Source: Bradyrhizobium sp. ORS 278 (GTDB taxonomy: Bacteria > Pseudomonadota > Alphaproteobacteria > Rhizobiales > Xanthobacteraceae). From it: DNA of 64,000 bases. The position numbers and the translations under genes were made by a program. This document shows, piece after piece, positions 44,166 through 51,489 of this stretch (its first letter is position 1; each line of letters opens with the position of its first letter). The notes beneath the pieces were generated by a model that saw nothing but the letters and a program-made list of their open reading frames with translations, made no database searches and was not told the origin of the DNA. The stretch lies in contig NC_009445.1 in NCBI RefSeq assembly GCF_000026145.1, positions 3,100,001 to 3,164,000 on the forward strand, in the 5' to 3' direction.

Positions 44166-45577
44166 GGGAGAGTGTCTGCCGCTTCGGTCGTGCGCTCGCC
44201 GCTGAACCATTTGGCTGCGGCGATCAGCACCGTGAATGTCGCGATCCACACCAGCCTTGCGCCATAGCGGTCGTGCGGGCCGGAGATGACGCCGCAGATC
44301 ACGGCGTTTCCGAGCAGCGCGAGCGTTACGGTGACGGCGAGCAGCGCGATGTCGTCGCGCCGCCGGCGCCAGATCGCGTGCGCCGCAATCGCTGCCGCCG
44401 CCAGCATCGACGCCAGCGCGACCGGCACGTGTAACCAGTTCACGACTGCGAAATTGATCTCCCAATGCTGCTGGTGCGCGGCGCGCATCTGCCGGAGCTG
44501 AGACGGGATGTAGCGCTCGATGATCCCATAAGTGTGCGGCACCCAGCCGCTGGTCCCTTCGCCGGTCGCCACATGCATCAGCTGCTCGCCGGTCGCGATC
44601 GCCGCCGCCTTGGCCTGCCACAGCGGATAGGCGGCGAGCGACTGCTTGACGATATAGCCCATCTCCTCGTTCATGCCCTCGAAGCGGCCGAGCTTGTTGA
44701 ACATGGAGTTGCCCCACAGGAAGTCGTCGGCGGTGGGCGGCAGCTCGTTGCGATAGGGGCAGAGCTTGAGCTTCTCATGCCCGCAATGGTCGTTGAGATA
44801 TTGCGCGACGATACCATCCTGCAGCATGCGGCCGAAGGCGACGCCGGTGCCGCCCGGCGTCCACGCCAGCTGGCCGGACAGCGCGAAATTCGCGGCGAGC
44901 AGCATCGCGGCGCCCACGACGATGGTCAGGCTGGCCTGGACCAGGCCGGACAATGCGATCTGCCGGCGCAGAAAGGGAAGGGCAATCCAGCCGGCGCAGC
45001 ACAGACCGAACAACACGCCGAGCGTCGCGCTGTGGGTGGCGGAGGCGAATGCCACGAAGCCGAACAGCGCGCCTTTCTCCAGGACCGATGTTCGGCCCGA
45101 TTGGGTCACCAGGATGAACAGCGCCAGCACCGACAGGCCGGCGAAGATGTCGGTCAGCAGCATGCTGGCGAGCCAGGGCAGGGCGGTGGTCAGGATCAGC
45201 AGCAGGCCGACCCACAGCAGCCGCAGCGGCTGCGCCAGTCCGAGCACGCGTAAGGTGAGCTGCACGATCCAGAGAGTGGCCAACGCCTGCAGCCCGAGAT
45301 TCAGCCAGAAGCTCGAGCCTTCGCCGTAATGCAGATACAGACCGAACACGGTCGACCGGCTTGGCACCAGATAGCCTTCGTACCAGCGCGCGAGATAGCC
45401 GCCGGTGTCCCACTGCAACAGCGGGTATCCGTTCCACAGCGCCGGGGCGACCAGGAAGAGCGGGAGGACGATGACTGGCACCCACCAGGCCAATCCGGCC
45501 TCGGTCGCGCGTTCGTCCAGGATCTGAATGTTGCTGATGCCTGCCTCTCCCGTTCCGGACCACCTTGGCCAAAACAT
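44162..45577 (-). CDS. Polytopic membrane protein, GT-C-like
   Basis: 471-residue protein with about ten hydrophobic segments. After the first membrane segment it has WNGYPLLQWDTGGYLARWYEG, an aspartate in the first outer loop as in GT-C fold glycosyltransferases (shown in part: LLQWDTGGYLARW). A large soluble loop (GIVAQYLNDHCGHEKLKLCP region) follows later. A role in transferring sugars from lipid carriers is possible but unproven. The start at 45577 has no clear ribosome binding site. Its TAG stop lies in the CTAC foot of a family-A repeat. Confidence 0.65.
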   Translation of the reverse strand: MFWPRWSGTGEAGISNIQILDERATEAGLAWWVPVIVLPLFLVAPALWNGYPLLQWDTGGYLARWYEGYLVPSRSTVFGLYLHYGEGSSFWLNLGLQALATLWIVQLTLRVLGLAQPLRLLWVGLLLILTTALPWLASMLLTDIFAGLSVLALFILVTQSGRTSVLEKGALFGFVAFASATHSATLGVLFGLCCAGWIALPFLRRQIALSGLVQASLTIVVGAAMLLAANFALSGQLAWTPGGTGVAFGRMLQDGIVAQYLNDHCGHEKLKLCPYRNELPPTADDFLWGNSMFNKLGRFEGMNEEMGYIVKQSLAAYPLWQAKAAAIATGEQLMHVATGEGTSGWVPHTYGIIERYIPSQLRQMRAAHQQHWEINFAVVNWLHVPVALASMLAAAAIAAHAIWRRRRDDIALLAVTVTLALLGNAVICGVISGPHDRYGARLVWIATFTVLIAAAKWFSGERTTEAADTLP

Positions 45578-45973
45578 GGGTCAAGGAGGTATTCACCAAT
45601 AGACTCAAGCGCTGTGGCGCGACAAGCCAACCCCGTGATCGGGCGGGGGAAGGGGCGCGTTCTGTTCCCCTGTGGTTCCTTTTTGCCGCAAGGGTGGTAT
45701 CGGGCGGTCTTGCCAGCCTTGATTTCAGTCAAGGGAACCGCGTTTATCCCATCGCGGATGGCTTGATTTCCGGTTCCGGCTGACCACCTGAAAACGACGC
45801 CGGGGTCGCCGGTAACCTCGCTGCAAGGGACCGTAACGGAAATGTCTCAATCCCGTGTTCTCTGCGCGCGAGGCTGACGGGAACGGAACGTCCACCTTGC
45901 CCGGTGCGCAGAGGACAGCATTCCACGCGCCGTGCTATATTGCTTGCCCATTGAACTCCCGCGAGACGCAGCC
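45578..45973. other. Divergent intergenic region upstream of cysE
   Basis: 396 bp between the GT-C-like and cysE starts. No gene-like frame on either strand. It should contain the promoters of both; no motif is convincing. Confidence 0.5.
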
Positions 45974-46801
45974 ATGGCTATGCATCAGACCCATCCTCAG
46001 AGCGGAAAGCTGGCGACGCTCGATCCGATCTGGGATCGGATCCGGACCGAGGCCGAAGAGATCGTCCGCCGGGAGCCGGAGCTCGCGACCTTCATCTATT
46101 CGACGGTGCTGCATCACAGCAGGCTGGAGGATTCGGTCGTTCATCGGGTCGCCGACCGTCTCGATCATTCGGCGCTGTCGGGCGATCTGATCCGCCAGAC
46201 CTTCGACGATGCCCTGCGCGACGAGCCGGATCTCGGCCACGCCTTCCGCGCCGATCTCGTCGCCGTCTATGACCGCGATCCCGCGACGTCGCGCTTCATC
46301 GATCCCTTGCTCTACTTCAAGGGCTTTCACGCGCTGCAGACGCATCGTCTCGCGCATTGGCTTTATCGCAAGAACCGCAAGGATTTCTCGTTCTATCTGC
46401 AGAGCCGCTCCTCGGCGGTGTTCCAGACCGACATCAATCCGGCCGCACGCATCGGCCGCGGCATCTTCCTCGATCACGCCACCGGCTTCGTCTGCGGCGA
46501 GACCGCGGTCATCGAGGACAACGTCTCGATCCTGCACGGCGTGACGCTCGGCGGCACCGGCAAGGAGAATGAGGACCGTCATCCGAAGATTCGCCACGGC
46601 GTGCTGATCGGTGCCGGCGCCAAGGTGCTCGGCAACATCGAGGTCGGTCATTGCGCGCGCATCGCGGCCGGATCGGTGGTCGTGAAGCCGGTGCCGAACA
46701 ACGTCACGGTGGCGGGCGTGCCGGCCAAGATCGTCGGCGAGGCCGGCTGCGCCGAGCCGTCGCGCACCATGGACCAGATGATCAACGCGATCGGTATCTG
46801 A
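45974..46801 (+). CDS. cysE: Serine O-acetyltransferase
   Basis: Cysteine-biosynthesis enzyme acetylating serine, 275 residues. N-terminal helical SATase domain (IWDRIRTEAEEIVRREPEL, FHALQTHRLAHWLY) followed by a left-handed beta-helix with hexapeptide repeats (DINPAARIGRGIFLDHATG, VSILHGVTLGGTG, GVLIGAGAKVLGNIEVG). The catalytic His sits in LDHATGFV and ILHGVT. The ATG at 45974 is chosen by similarity of the MAMHQTHPQSGKLATLDPIW opening (partial); an upstream frame to 45932 is not conserved-looking. Confidence 0.9.
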   Translation: MAMHQTHPQSGKLATLDPIWDRIRTEAEEIVRREPELATFIYSTVLHHSRLEDSVVHRVADRLDHSALSGDLIRQTFDDALRDEPDLGHAFRADLVAVYDRDPATSRFIDPLLYFKGFHALQTHRLAHWLYRKNRKDFSFYLQSRSSAVFQTDINPAARIGRGIFLDHATGFVCGETAVIEDNVSILHGVTLGGTGKENEDRHPKIRHGVLIGAGAKVLGNIEVGHCARIAAGSVVVKPVPNNVTVAGVPAKIVGEAGCAEPSRTMDQMINAIGI

Positions 46802-47073
46802 GCCGCGCAGCGCGGACGCTCAATCTCCGAGTCAAGAGCTTTTCAACCACGGAATTTCGTGCGAACACATCGCTGATCCGTGGATCTGACGATCCGCCAT
46901 TGCCGCGGCGGAGTGAATGTGAGATCCACGGCGTCCCTTTCAGGCCCGTGTCATGATGCTGGCGTCAATGCCGGGACCGACGGGCTGAACTAACAAGCTT
47001 CGAGGACACGGACGCAATCGCGGTGTCGCGTCCGAGAACGACGAGCAAACCCCGCTGCGATTGGAGATCACCC

Positions 47074-47286
47074 GTGGACGTTCAGGAAGTCAGGAAGCTC
47101 GACGCGTATCTGAAGCGCGTGTTCGGCAATCCCAAGATCCGCGTCGTGCCGCGGCCGAAGAAGGAAGACTCCGCCGAGGTCTATATTGGCGAGGAGTTCA
47201 TCGGCGTTCTGTTCGTCGATGACGAGGACGATGACCGGTCGTTCCAGTTTCAGATGGCGATCCTGGAAGACGATCTGGTGGAGTAG
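47074..47286 (+). CDS. DUF3126 family protein
   Basis: Small 70-residue acidic protein of the alphaproteobacterial DUF3126 family. It starts with GTG (VDVQEVRKLDAYLKRVFGNP) preceded by TTGGAGATC, and contains IRVVPRPKKEDSAEVYIGEEFIGVLFVDDEDD in part (EVYIGEEFIGVL). No enzymatic or binding motif is known. It follows cysE by 272 bp, a gap with no gene seen. The chosen start matches family length; longer in-frame starts give no homology-like extension. Confidence 0.8.
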   Translation: MDVQEVRKLDAYLKRVFGNPKIRVVPRPKKEDSAEVYIGEEFIGVLFVDDEDDDRSFQFQMAILEDDLVE

Positions 47287-47340
47287 GCGTCGCTGCGCTC
47301 GATCCTCGCGAGGTTGGGCGCACAGGTGCCAGTTATTGCG

Positions 47341-47494
47341 CCCTCTCCCCTTGTGGGAGAGGGCATGTAGGACAACGCGGCAGACTCGCTTGGGTGAGGG
47401 GTATCTCTCCGCGAGCGATAGACGTGGAAAGAACCCCTCACCCAACCGCGCTCGTCGATAGGCCGTACATGCCCTCTCCCACAAGGGGAGAGGG
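47341..47494. repeat. Family-D palindrome, copy 2
   Basis: Outer arms CCCTCTCCCCTTGTGGGAG and CTCCCACAAGGGGAGAGGG are perfect complements; inner GGGTGAGGGG and CCCCTCACCC form a second layer. Same family as 6452-6592. Confidence 0.92.
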
Positions 47495-47524
47495 CGCTGT
47501 ATCGGTCAGTCGCGTGGCGATCGC

Positions 47525-47608
47525 GTAGCCCGCATGAGCGTCAGCGACATGCGGGTTCACACGTGCTGTGTCGGAGACCCCGGATATCGCTGCGCTCATC
47601 CGGGCTAC
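47525..47608. repeat. Family-A BIME, copy 11 (GCAT/GGAT)
   Basis: GTAG foot, left hairpin CCCGCATG/CATGCGGG, right hairpin CCCCGGAT/CATCCGGG, CTAC foot. It ends seven bases from the stop of the next minus-strand gene. Confidence 0.9.
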
Positions 47609-47614
47609 GACGAA

Positions 47615-48313
47615 CTACTTCACCGCATGCATCTGCGCCGTCAGCCGCTCCATGGCGGCGGCGACGTCCTGCCATTGCGACAGCCAGCTGCGTGGATAAC
47701 GAAAGACGAGATCGGCGCCTTCGATGCGGCGTTCGCTGAGGCACATGCCGGGCGTGGCTGCATCGCGCGTGCAGCGTGCGACCAGGGCCGGCTGCTCGGC
47801 CACGAACAGATCCTCGACATCGTAGGGCGTGCCGGCGCGGAAGCCGCGCATCGTCAGGCCGTCCTGCACCGAGACCGCCGCCGGGTTCAGATAGCGCGGA
47901 TAGATCGTCGCCAGCCGCGCCTCCGGCGACAGCGCATCATGATGCGCCGAGATCGACACGAAGATGCGATCGATCGGATGCGGCGCCTGGTCGATCTGGT
48001 CGGCGGAGACGTGATGCGGCGCCTCGGGCGGGGTCAGCGAAGGATAGTCGAAGCTGAGATCGACGCGTTCCTGCGGGCCGGTGTGGCGCTGGATCTTCAC
48101 CCGGATGGCCGCCGAGGGCACGTTGAAGATGGTGCCGCCGATGCTGACCGGCAGGCGATCGGGGCCCTTGTAGGCGCCGGCCCGCCAGGTCGGCCACAAC
48201 AGATAGGCGACCAACGCCACCGCCAATGCCGCCAGCGCGCAGCCGATCACGATCGGCACGGCGTGGCCGTGTCCGTTCGAAGGGCGGACGCTGCGGACCG
48301 AAAACATCGTCAT
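47615..48313 (-). CDS. Hypothetical membrane-anchored protein
   Basis: 232-residue protein with a single N-terminal membrane segment (VIGCALAALAVALVAYLLW) and a large soluble domain, presumably periplasmic. The soluble part contains PVSIGGTIFNVP and RFVSI-like beta strands and two cysteines near the C-terminus (VARCTRD, GMCLSE) that may pair. No family recognised. ATG starts at 48313 and 48307 are both possible, and a GTG at 48343. It is divergent from the gene at 48510 across a CtrA-type box. Confidence 0.65.
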   Translation of the reverse strand: MTMFSVRSVRPSNGHGHAVPIVIGCALAALAVALVAYLLWPTWRAGAYKGPDRLPVSIGGTIFNVPSAAIRVKIQRHTGPQERVDLSFDYPSLTPPEAPHHVSADQIDQAPHPIDRIFVSISAHHDALSPEARLATIYPRYLNPAAVSVQDGLTMRGFRAGTPYDVEDLFVAEQPALVARCTRDAATPGMCLSERRIEGADLVFRYPRSWLSQWQDVAAAMERLTAQMHAVK

Positions 48314-48417
48314 GGCGGGCAGGGGATCTCCGGGGCGAATCACGTCCGACTATGCCACGGCGATGCGGCTTTCTGCAGGATCTTACCCCATGGGGATCGG
48401 CGGCCCGCGCGGCCGGA

Positions 48418-48440
48418 GTTAACCCTTCCTTAAGTATAAT
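48418..48440 (+). promoter_or_regulatory. CtrA box with adjoining -10
   Basis: TTAA-CCCTTCC-TTAA (48419-48433) reads TTAA-N7-TTAAC on the minus strand, the CtrA consensus, and TATAAT follows immediately at 48435-48440. A CtrA box in the -35 region of a promoter is the usual arrangement for CtrA-activated genes. Confidence 0.6.
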
Positions 48441-48509
48441 GTGGCGCTCGCCGCGGTATTTTGCCAAACCAGCCTCGGGCAGTTCTGCATGTTTGAGTGA
48501 GTGCGTACG

Positions 48510-48839
48510 ATGTCTGCAGAGGCGTTCAATTCCCTGTTCTCTCTCCTGATCGGTTTCGCGCTGGCCGGCGCGCTGGCGAGCGGATACCAGGCCTATGCCG
48601 AGCGTCCGCCCGGCTTCGAGCTGCTGCAGGAGGGCGTCACGCCCCGCCGCTTCGCCGCGGTGCCGTTCCTGGTGTTTGCCGCTCCCTTCATCATCATGCG
48701 CAACACTTTGCGCGGCGCCCGCATCGAGCGCCGCCGCTTCGAGTTCGTCATGCTGGCGACGGTGATCGCCGGGTTCTGGAGCATGATGTCCGGCACCTTC
48801 GTGGTGATGACGCTGCGCGCCGCGGGCGTGCTGGCCTGA
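48510..48839 (+). CDS. Small integral membrane protein
   Basis: 109-residue protein, hydrophobic at residues 8-27 (SLLIGFALAGALASGYQAYA), about 48-65 (VPFLVFAAPFIIMRN) and 80-105. Three or four membrane segments are likely. I do not recognise the family with certainty; it resembles conserved short membrane proteins of Rhizobiales (DUF6949-like). The ATG at 48510 follows a GTGCGTACG leader and lies 70 bases downstream of a TATAAT with an overlapping CtrA box, suggesting cell-cycle control. Confidence 0.65.
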   Translation: MSAEAFNSLFSLLIGFALAGALASGYQAYAERPPGFELLQEGVTPRRFAAVPFLVFAAPFIIMRNTLRGARIERRRFEFVMLATVIAGFWSMMSGTFVVMTLRAAGVLA

Positions 48840-48926
48840 GTTCCTCATCGCGGCCCGCCGAACGGCGCGGTTGCTTGAACTCGCGGCTCCGGCTGTGCCA
48901 AGGTCTCTCGCGAATGGGAGACCTTG

Positions 48927-49457
48927 ATGGCCATCTACGAACTCGACGGGCAGGCGCCCGAGCTGCCGACGGACGGTAACTACTACATCGCCGAGAATGC
49001 CACCGTGATCGGTCGCGTGAAGCTCGCGAAGGAGGTCACTGTCTGGTTCGGCGCGGTCATTCGCGGCGACAATGACTGGATCGAGATCGGCGAGAGCTCG
49101 AATATCCAGGACAACGCGACCTGTCATGTCGATCCCGGCTTTCCGCTGCGCGTCGGCCGCAACGTCACGGTCGGGCACAACGTCATCCTGCATGGTTGCA
49201 CGGTCGAGGACGACGCGCTGATCGGCATGGGTTCGATCATCATGAACGGCGCCCATATCCGCCGCGGCAGCGTCGTCGGCGCCGGCGCCATCATCACCGA
49301 GGGCAAGGACTTTCCGGAATATTCGCTGATCATCGGCGCTCCCGCGCGCGTCGTGCGCACACTGGAGCCTTCGCAGGTCGAGCGCATGGGCATCGCAGCC
49401 AAGGCCTATGTCGCCAAGGGGCCGCGCTACACCAAGGGATTGAAGAAGATCGGCTGA
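48927..49457 (+). CDS. Gamma-class carbonic anhydrase family protein
   Basis: Left-handed beta-helix protein of 176 residues. Hexapeptide repeats run from NYYIAENATVIGRVKLAKEV to GAIITEGK. The histidines of the zinc site are visible in NATCHVDPG, VTVGHNVILHGCTV, matching the gamma-CA/YrdA/PaaY group. An Arg/Asp pair (VIRGDND) is also conserved. Members may hydrate CO2 or be inactive complex I-associated proteins. The start is the ATG at 48927 with GGGAGACC upstream. Confidence 0.87.
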   Translation: MAIYELDGQAPELPTDGNYYIAENATVIGRVKLAKEVTVWFGAVIRGDNDWIEIGESSNIQDNATCHVDPGFPLRVGRNVTVGHNVILHGCTVEDDALIGMGSIIMNGAHIRRGSVVGAGAIITEGKDFPEYSLIIGAPARVVRTLEPSQVERMGIAAKAYVAKGPRYTKGLKKIG

Positions 49458-49491
49458 GGCCCGGGGGGGCGAGCGCCCAATCACGCGCGGC

Positions 49492-49659
49492 TCACGTGCC
49501 CTCGGACTCACTGGCCTCGCGCGCGGTGGCGATGCGCTCATGGCCGCTCGCCCAAAGCGCATGCTGCTCGCTGCCATCCTGATAGGGATTGGCCTCCGCT
49601 GGAATGTTCTCACGCGCGGCGCGCTGGCCTTGTTCGAACGGATCGGGGTCGGTGCTCAT
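49492..49659 (-). CDS. Rmf/CrpP-like small protein, 55 aa
   Basis: Short frame starting MSTDPDPFEQGQRAARENIP and continuing PYQDGSEQHALWASGHERIA. The spacing of QG-RAA, a proline-tyrosine, and W-xxGH resembles the Rmf/CrpP fold (G-AA-G ... P ... W-xGW/H), known in ribosome modulation factor and in small phage or plasmid proteins. Its ATG overlaps the TGA of the ribbon-helix-helix gene in ATGA, so translation of the two is coupled. The terminal codons read GGC ACG TGA. Function not known; ribosome or nucleotide binding is a guess from the fold. Confidence 0.7.
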   Translation of the reverse strand: MSTDPDPFEQGQRAARENIPAEANPYQDGSEQHALWASGHERIATAREASESEGT

Positions 49660-49940
49660 GCTGCGGTCCTGCCTCTCTGCCTGGGCTTCATCCTCGGCTT
49701 CGTCTTGCTCTTGCGCACAGGCGTCGCGGCGACGGCGTCGCCGTCCGCGACAGCGCTCCTGCGCAGAGCGTCCTTCAGATCGGCCGGCACACCGTGCTTC
49801 TCGAGCAGGTCCATGAAGGCTTCGTCGGCAAGGTCCTGCAGGCTGAGCATCTGATCGCGGCTCAGCTGCTTCAGCTTGTCGAATGTCTCCTCGTCGAAGG
49901 CGATCAGCTTGCGCACCCGTCCCGGCTCTCCTCGCGCCAT
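49656..49940 (-). CDS. Ribbon-helix-helix (CopG-like) protein
   Basis: 94-residue protein. The N-terminal RVRKLIAFDEETFDKLKQLS followed by SLQDLADEAFMDLLEKHG fits a beta-strand, helix, helix arrangement of MetJ/Arc/CopG DNA-binding proteins. The C-terminal tail is Arg/Lys/Pro-rich (RKSKTKPRMKPRQRGR), possibly an extra nucleic-acid contact. ATG at 49940, preceded by AGGAGAGG. It overlaps the Rmf/CrpP-like gene by four bases, so the two work as a unit. No toxin-like partner is recognised. Confidence 0.7.
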   Translation of the reverse strand: MARGEPGRVRKLIAFDEETFDKLKQLSRDQMLSLQDLADEAFMDLLEKHGVPADLKDALRRSAVADGDAVAATPVRKSKTKPRMKPRQRGRTAA

Positions 49941-50015
49941 CAATCCTCTCCTATCGGCATTGGTTCCGGAACACGCTCTGCCCGGTCGGGTTGAAGCCTA
50001 AAGGGAGAGCATCCG

Positions 50016-50609
50016 ATGGCCAGGTTTTCATTCGGGACGTTGATCGTGATCGCAGGTCTTACCGCGGCAACGGCTGTCTTCGCTCAGGGCGGAGGAGGCG
50101 GGGGTGGCGGTGGCGGCGGCGCAGGTGGTGGAGGAGCAGGTGGCGGCGCGAGCGCCAGTGGTGGGGCAGCGGGTGGAGCAACGAGCGGTGGGACGGCTGC
50201 TGGCAGCCCCAGCGCCGCCGGAACGCCCAGCGCGGGGACATCTGCGGGAGCGGCCGGTGGCACGGTCGGGACGGGGACCAATGGCGTGAGCGGCTCATCG
50301 ACCGGAAATGCTGCTGGCCTCGGCACCACGCCGAACTCGCCGAACGGCACCAATGGCGGCGCCGGGCTGTCGCAGTCGACCGATGTCAACGGCACCAATA
50401 GCCTCGGCACTGCGCAATCGACCGGCTCGGGGGCGAGCGGGGCAGGTGCGCGCAATTCCGGTATCACCACCGGCACTGGCCGTGGTGCCGCGGGCGGGAC
50501 GGCGGCGACCGGACCGAACCGGACAGGCGATGCCACGGGAGACACCGAGATCCAGAAGGAAAACCAGAAGGTCGATCAGAAGGTGAAAAGCATCTGCAAG
50601 GGTTGCTGA
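50016..50609 (+). CDS. Secreted Gly/Ser/Thr-rich low-complexity protein
   Basis: 197-residue protein with a signal peptide (cleavage near VFA-QGG) followed by a long Gly run and Gly/Ala/Ser/Thr-rich sequence (residues 25-170), with NGTNG and GTGTNG repeats. The C-terminal 30 residues are different: EIQKENQKVDQKVKSICKGC, charged and ending with two cysteines. The layout resembles cell-surface or envelope spacer proteins. No known function. AGGGAGAG precedes the ATG at 50016. Confidence 0.65.
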   Translation: MARFSFGTLIVIAGLTAATAVFAQGGGGGGGGGGGAGGGGAGGGASASGGAAGGATSGGTAAGSPSAAGTPSAGTSAGAAGGTVGTGTNGVSGSSTGNAAGLGTTPNSPNGTNGGAGLSQSTDVNGTNSLGTAQSTGSGASGAGARNSGITTGTGRGAAGGTAATGPNRTGDATGDTEIQKENQKVDQKVKSICKGC

Positions 50610-50752
50610 TTGTTGCCAGCGGCCGGCATGTCACGTGAAGACATCTGATCGCGCAGATGTGAGCGGGCGTGCCCGCGAGCTGTTCCAAATCAGGCTTTAA
50701 GGATCCACGCGGTAAGGATGTCGTGACCTGCCTGACTTTGGAGACCGATCGA

Positions 50753-51052
50753 ATGCGCAAGACATGGATGGGATGGATGGCGGCCGGCGCGATCGCGCTG
50801 ATGATGACGCCCGGTATGGCGTCGGCGCGCGGCGGCTTTCACTATGGCGGATTCCATCACGGCTTTTATCACCACGGCTTCGGCCCGGGCTTCGGGATCG
50901 GGTTCGGCTTTGGTTATCCCTATTATTACGGCGGCTACCCGTACGACTACTACCCTTACACCTACGAGGATCTCGGCGGCTGCTACGTCGTCAAGAAGCG
51001 CGTGCGCACTGCGCACGGCTGGCGTCTGCGTCCGGTGGAAGTCTGCGAGTAG
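50753..51052 (+). CDS. Small secreted Gly/Tyr/His-rich protein
   Basis: 99-residue protein with a signal peptide (MRKTWMGWMAAGAIALMMTP, cleavage near ASA-RGG). The mature part is a His/Gly/Tyr-rich stretch (HYGGFHHGFYHHGFGPGFG, YYYGGYPYDYYPY) followed by a short domain with two cysteines in GGCYVVKKRVR and VEVCE. Similar small proteins are common in Bradyrhizobium envelopes; a metal-binding role for the His-rich part is conceivable. ATG at 50753 with TTGGAGACC upstream. Confidence 0.7.
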   Translation: MRKTWMGWMAAGAIALMMTPGMASARGGFHYGGFHHGFYHHGFGPGFGIGFGFGYPYYYGGYPYDYYPYTYEDLGGCYVVKKRVRTAHGWRLRPVEVCE

Positions 51053-51190
51053 CACCGTGAACCGATAAGCAGGTTGATGCGTTGGACGCTCACTTCGCTT
51101 TAACGATATCTCGTCACGATTCATTGCCGCTGCTGATGATCACGGCGGCAATGGAGAAAGAGCTGGCGCAACGCTTGCATGGATCCAGGC

Positions 51191-51331
51191 ATGATGAACA
51201 CACTCACATCCCCCGAACTCACCTTCGTCTTCATGGGCGTCGTCGTCAGCCTCGGCGCTGCGCTGGTCTGGATGGCCTGGGAGCTCGAGCGGGGCGCCCG
51301 CCAGCCCGCGAAGGTGCGGCGGCGGCGCTGA
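51191..51331 (+). CDS. Small single-pass membrane protein, 46 aa
   Basis: MMNTLTSPELTFVFMGVVVS at the start, one hydrophobic helix (residues 11-30), then WELERGARQPAKVRRRR, a basic tail suggesting a cytoplasmic C-terminus. Two in-frame ATGs at 51191 and 51194. No clear Shine-Dalgarno. Support is the clean helix-plus-basic-tail design and a TGA immediately after; homologues were not searched. Confidence 0.45.
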   Translation: MMNTLTSPELTFVFMGVVVSLGAALVWMAWELERGARQPAKVRRRR

Positions 51332-51352
51332 TCTGAAAATCCTGCTTTGAAT

Positions 51353-51489
51353 GTAGGGTGGGCAAAGGCGCAGCCGCGCTCTCGCCACGTGCGAGAAAGT
51401 AATGGTGCCGTGCCCACCATGTTGCAGCGGAGCATGCCGCCCAACGATGGGCACGCTGCCGCCTTCGGCGGCTGCTTTCCCATCCTACG
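51353..51489. repeat. Family-B BIME, copy 5
   Basis: GTAGGGTGGGCAAAG left, CCCATCCTACG right, inner GTGCCCACC and GATGGGCAC. Its right foot CTACG (51485-51489) is duplicated on the far side of the IS element that begins at 51490. Confidence 0.87.
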
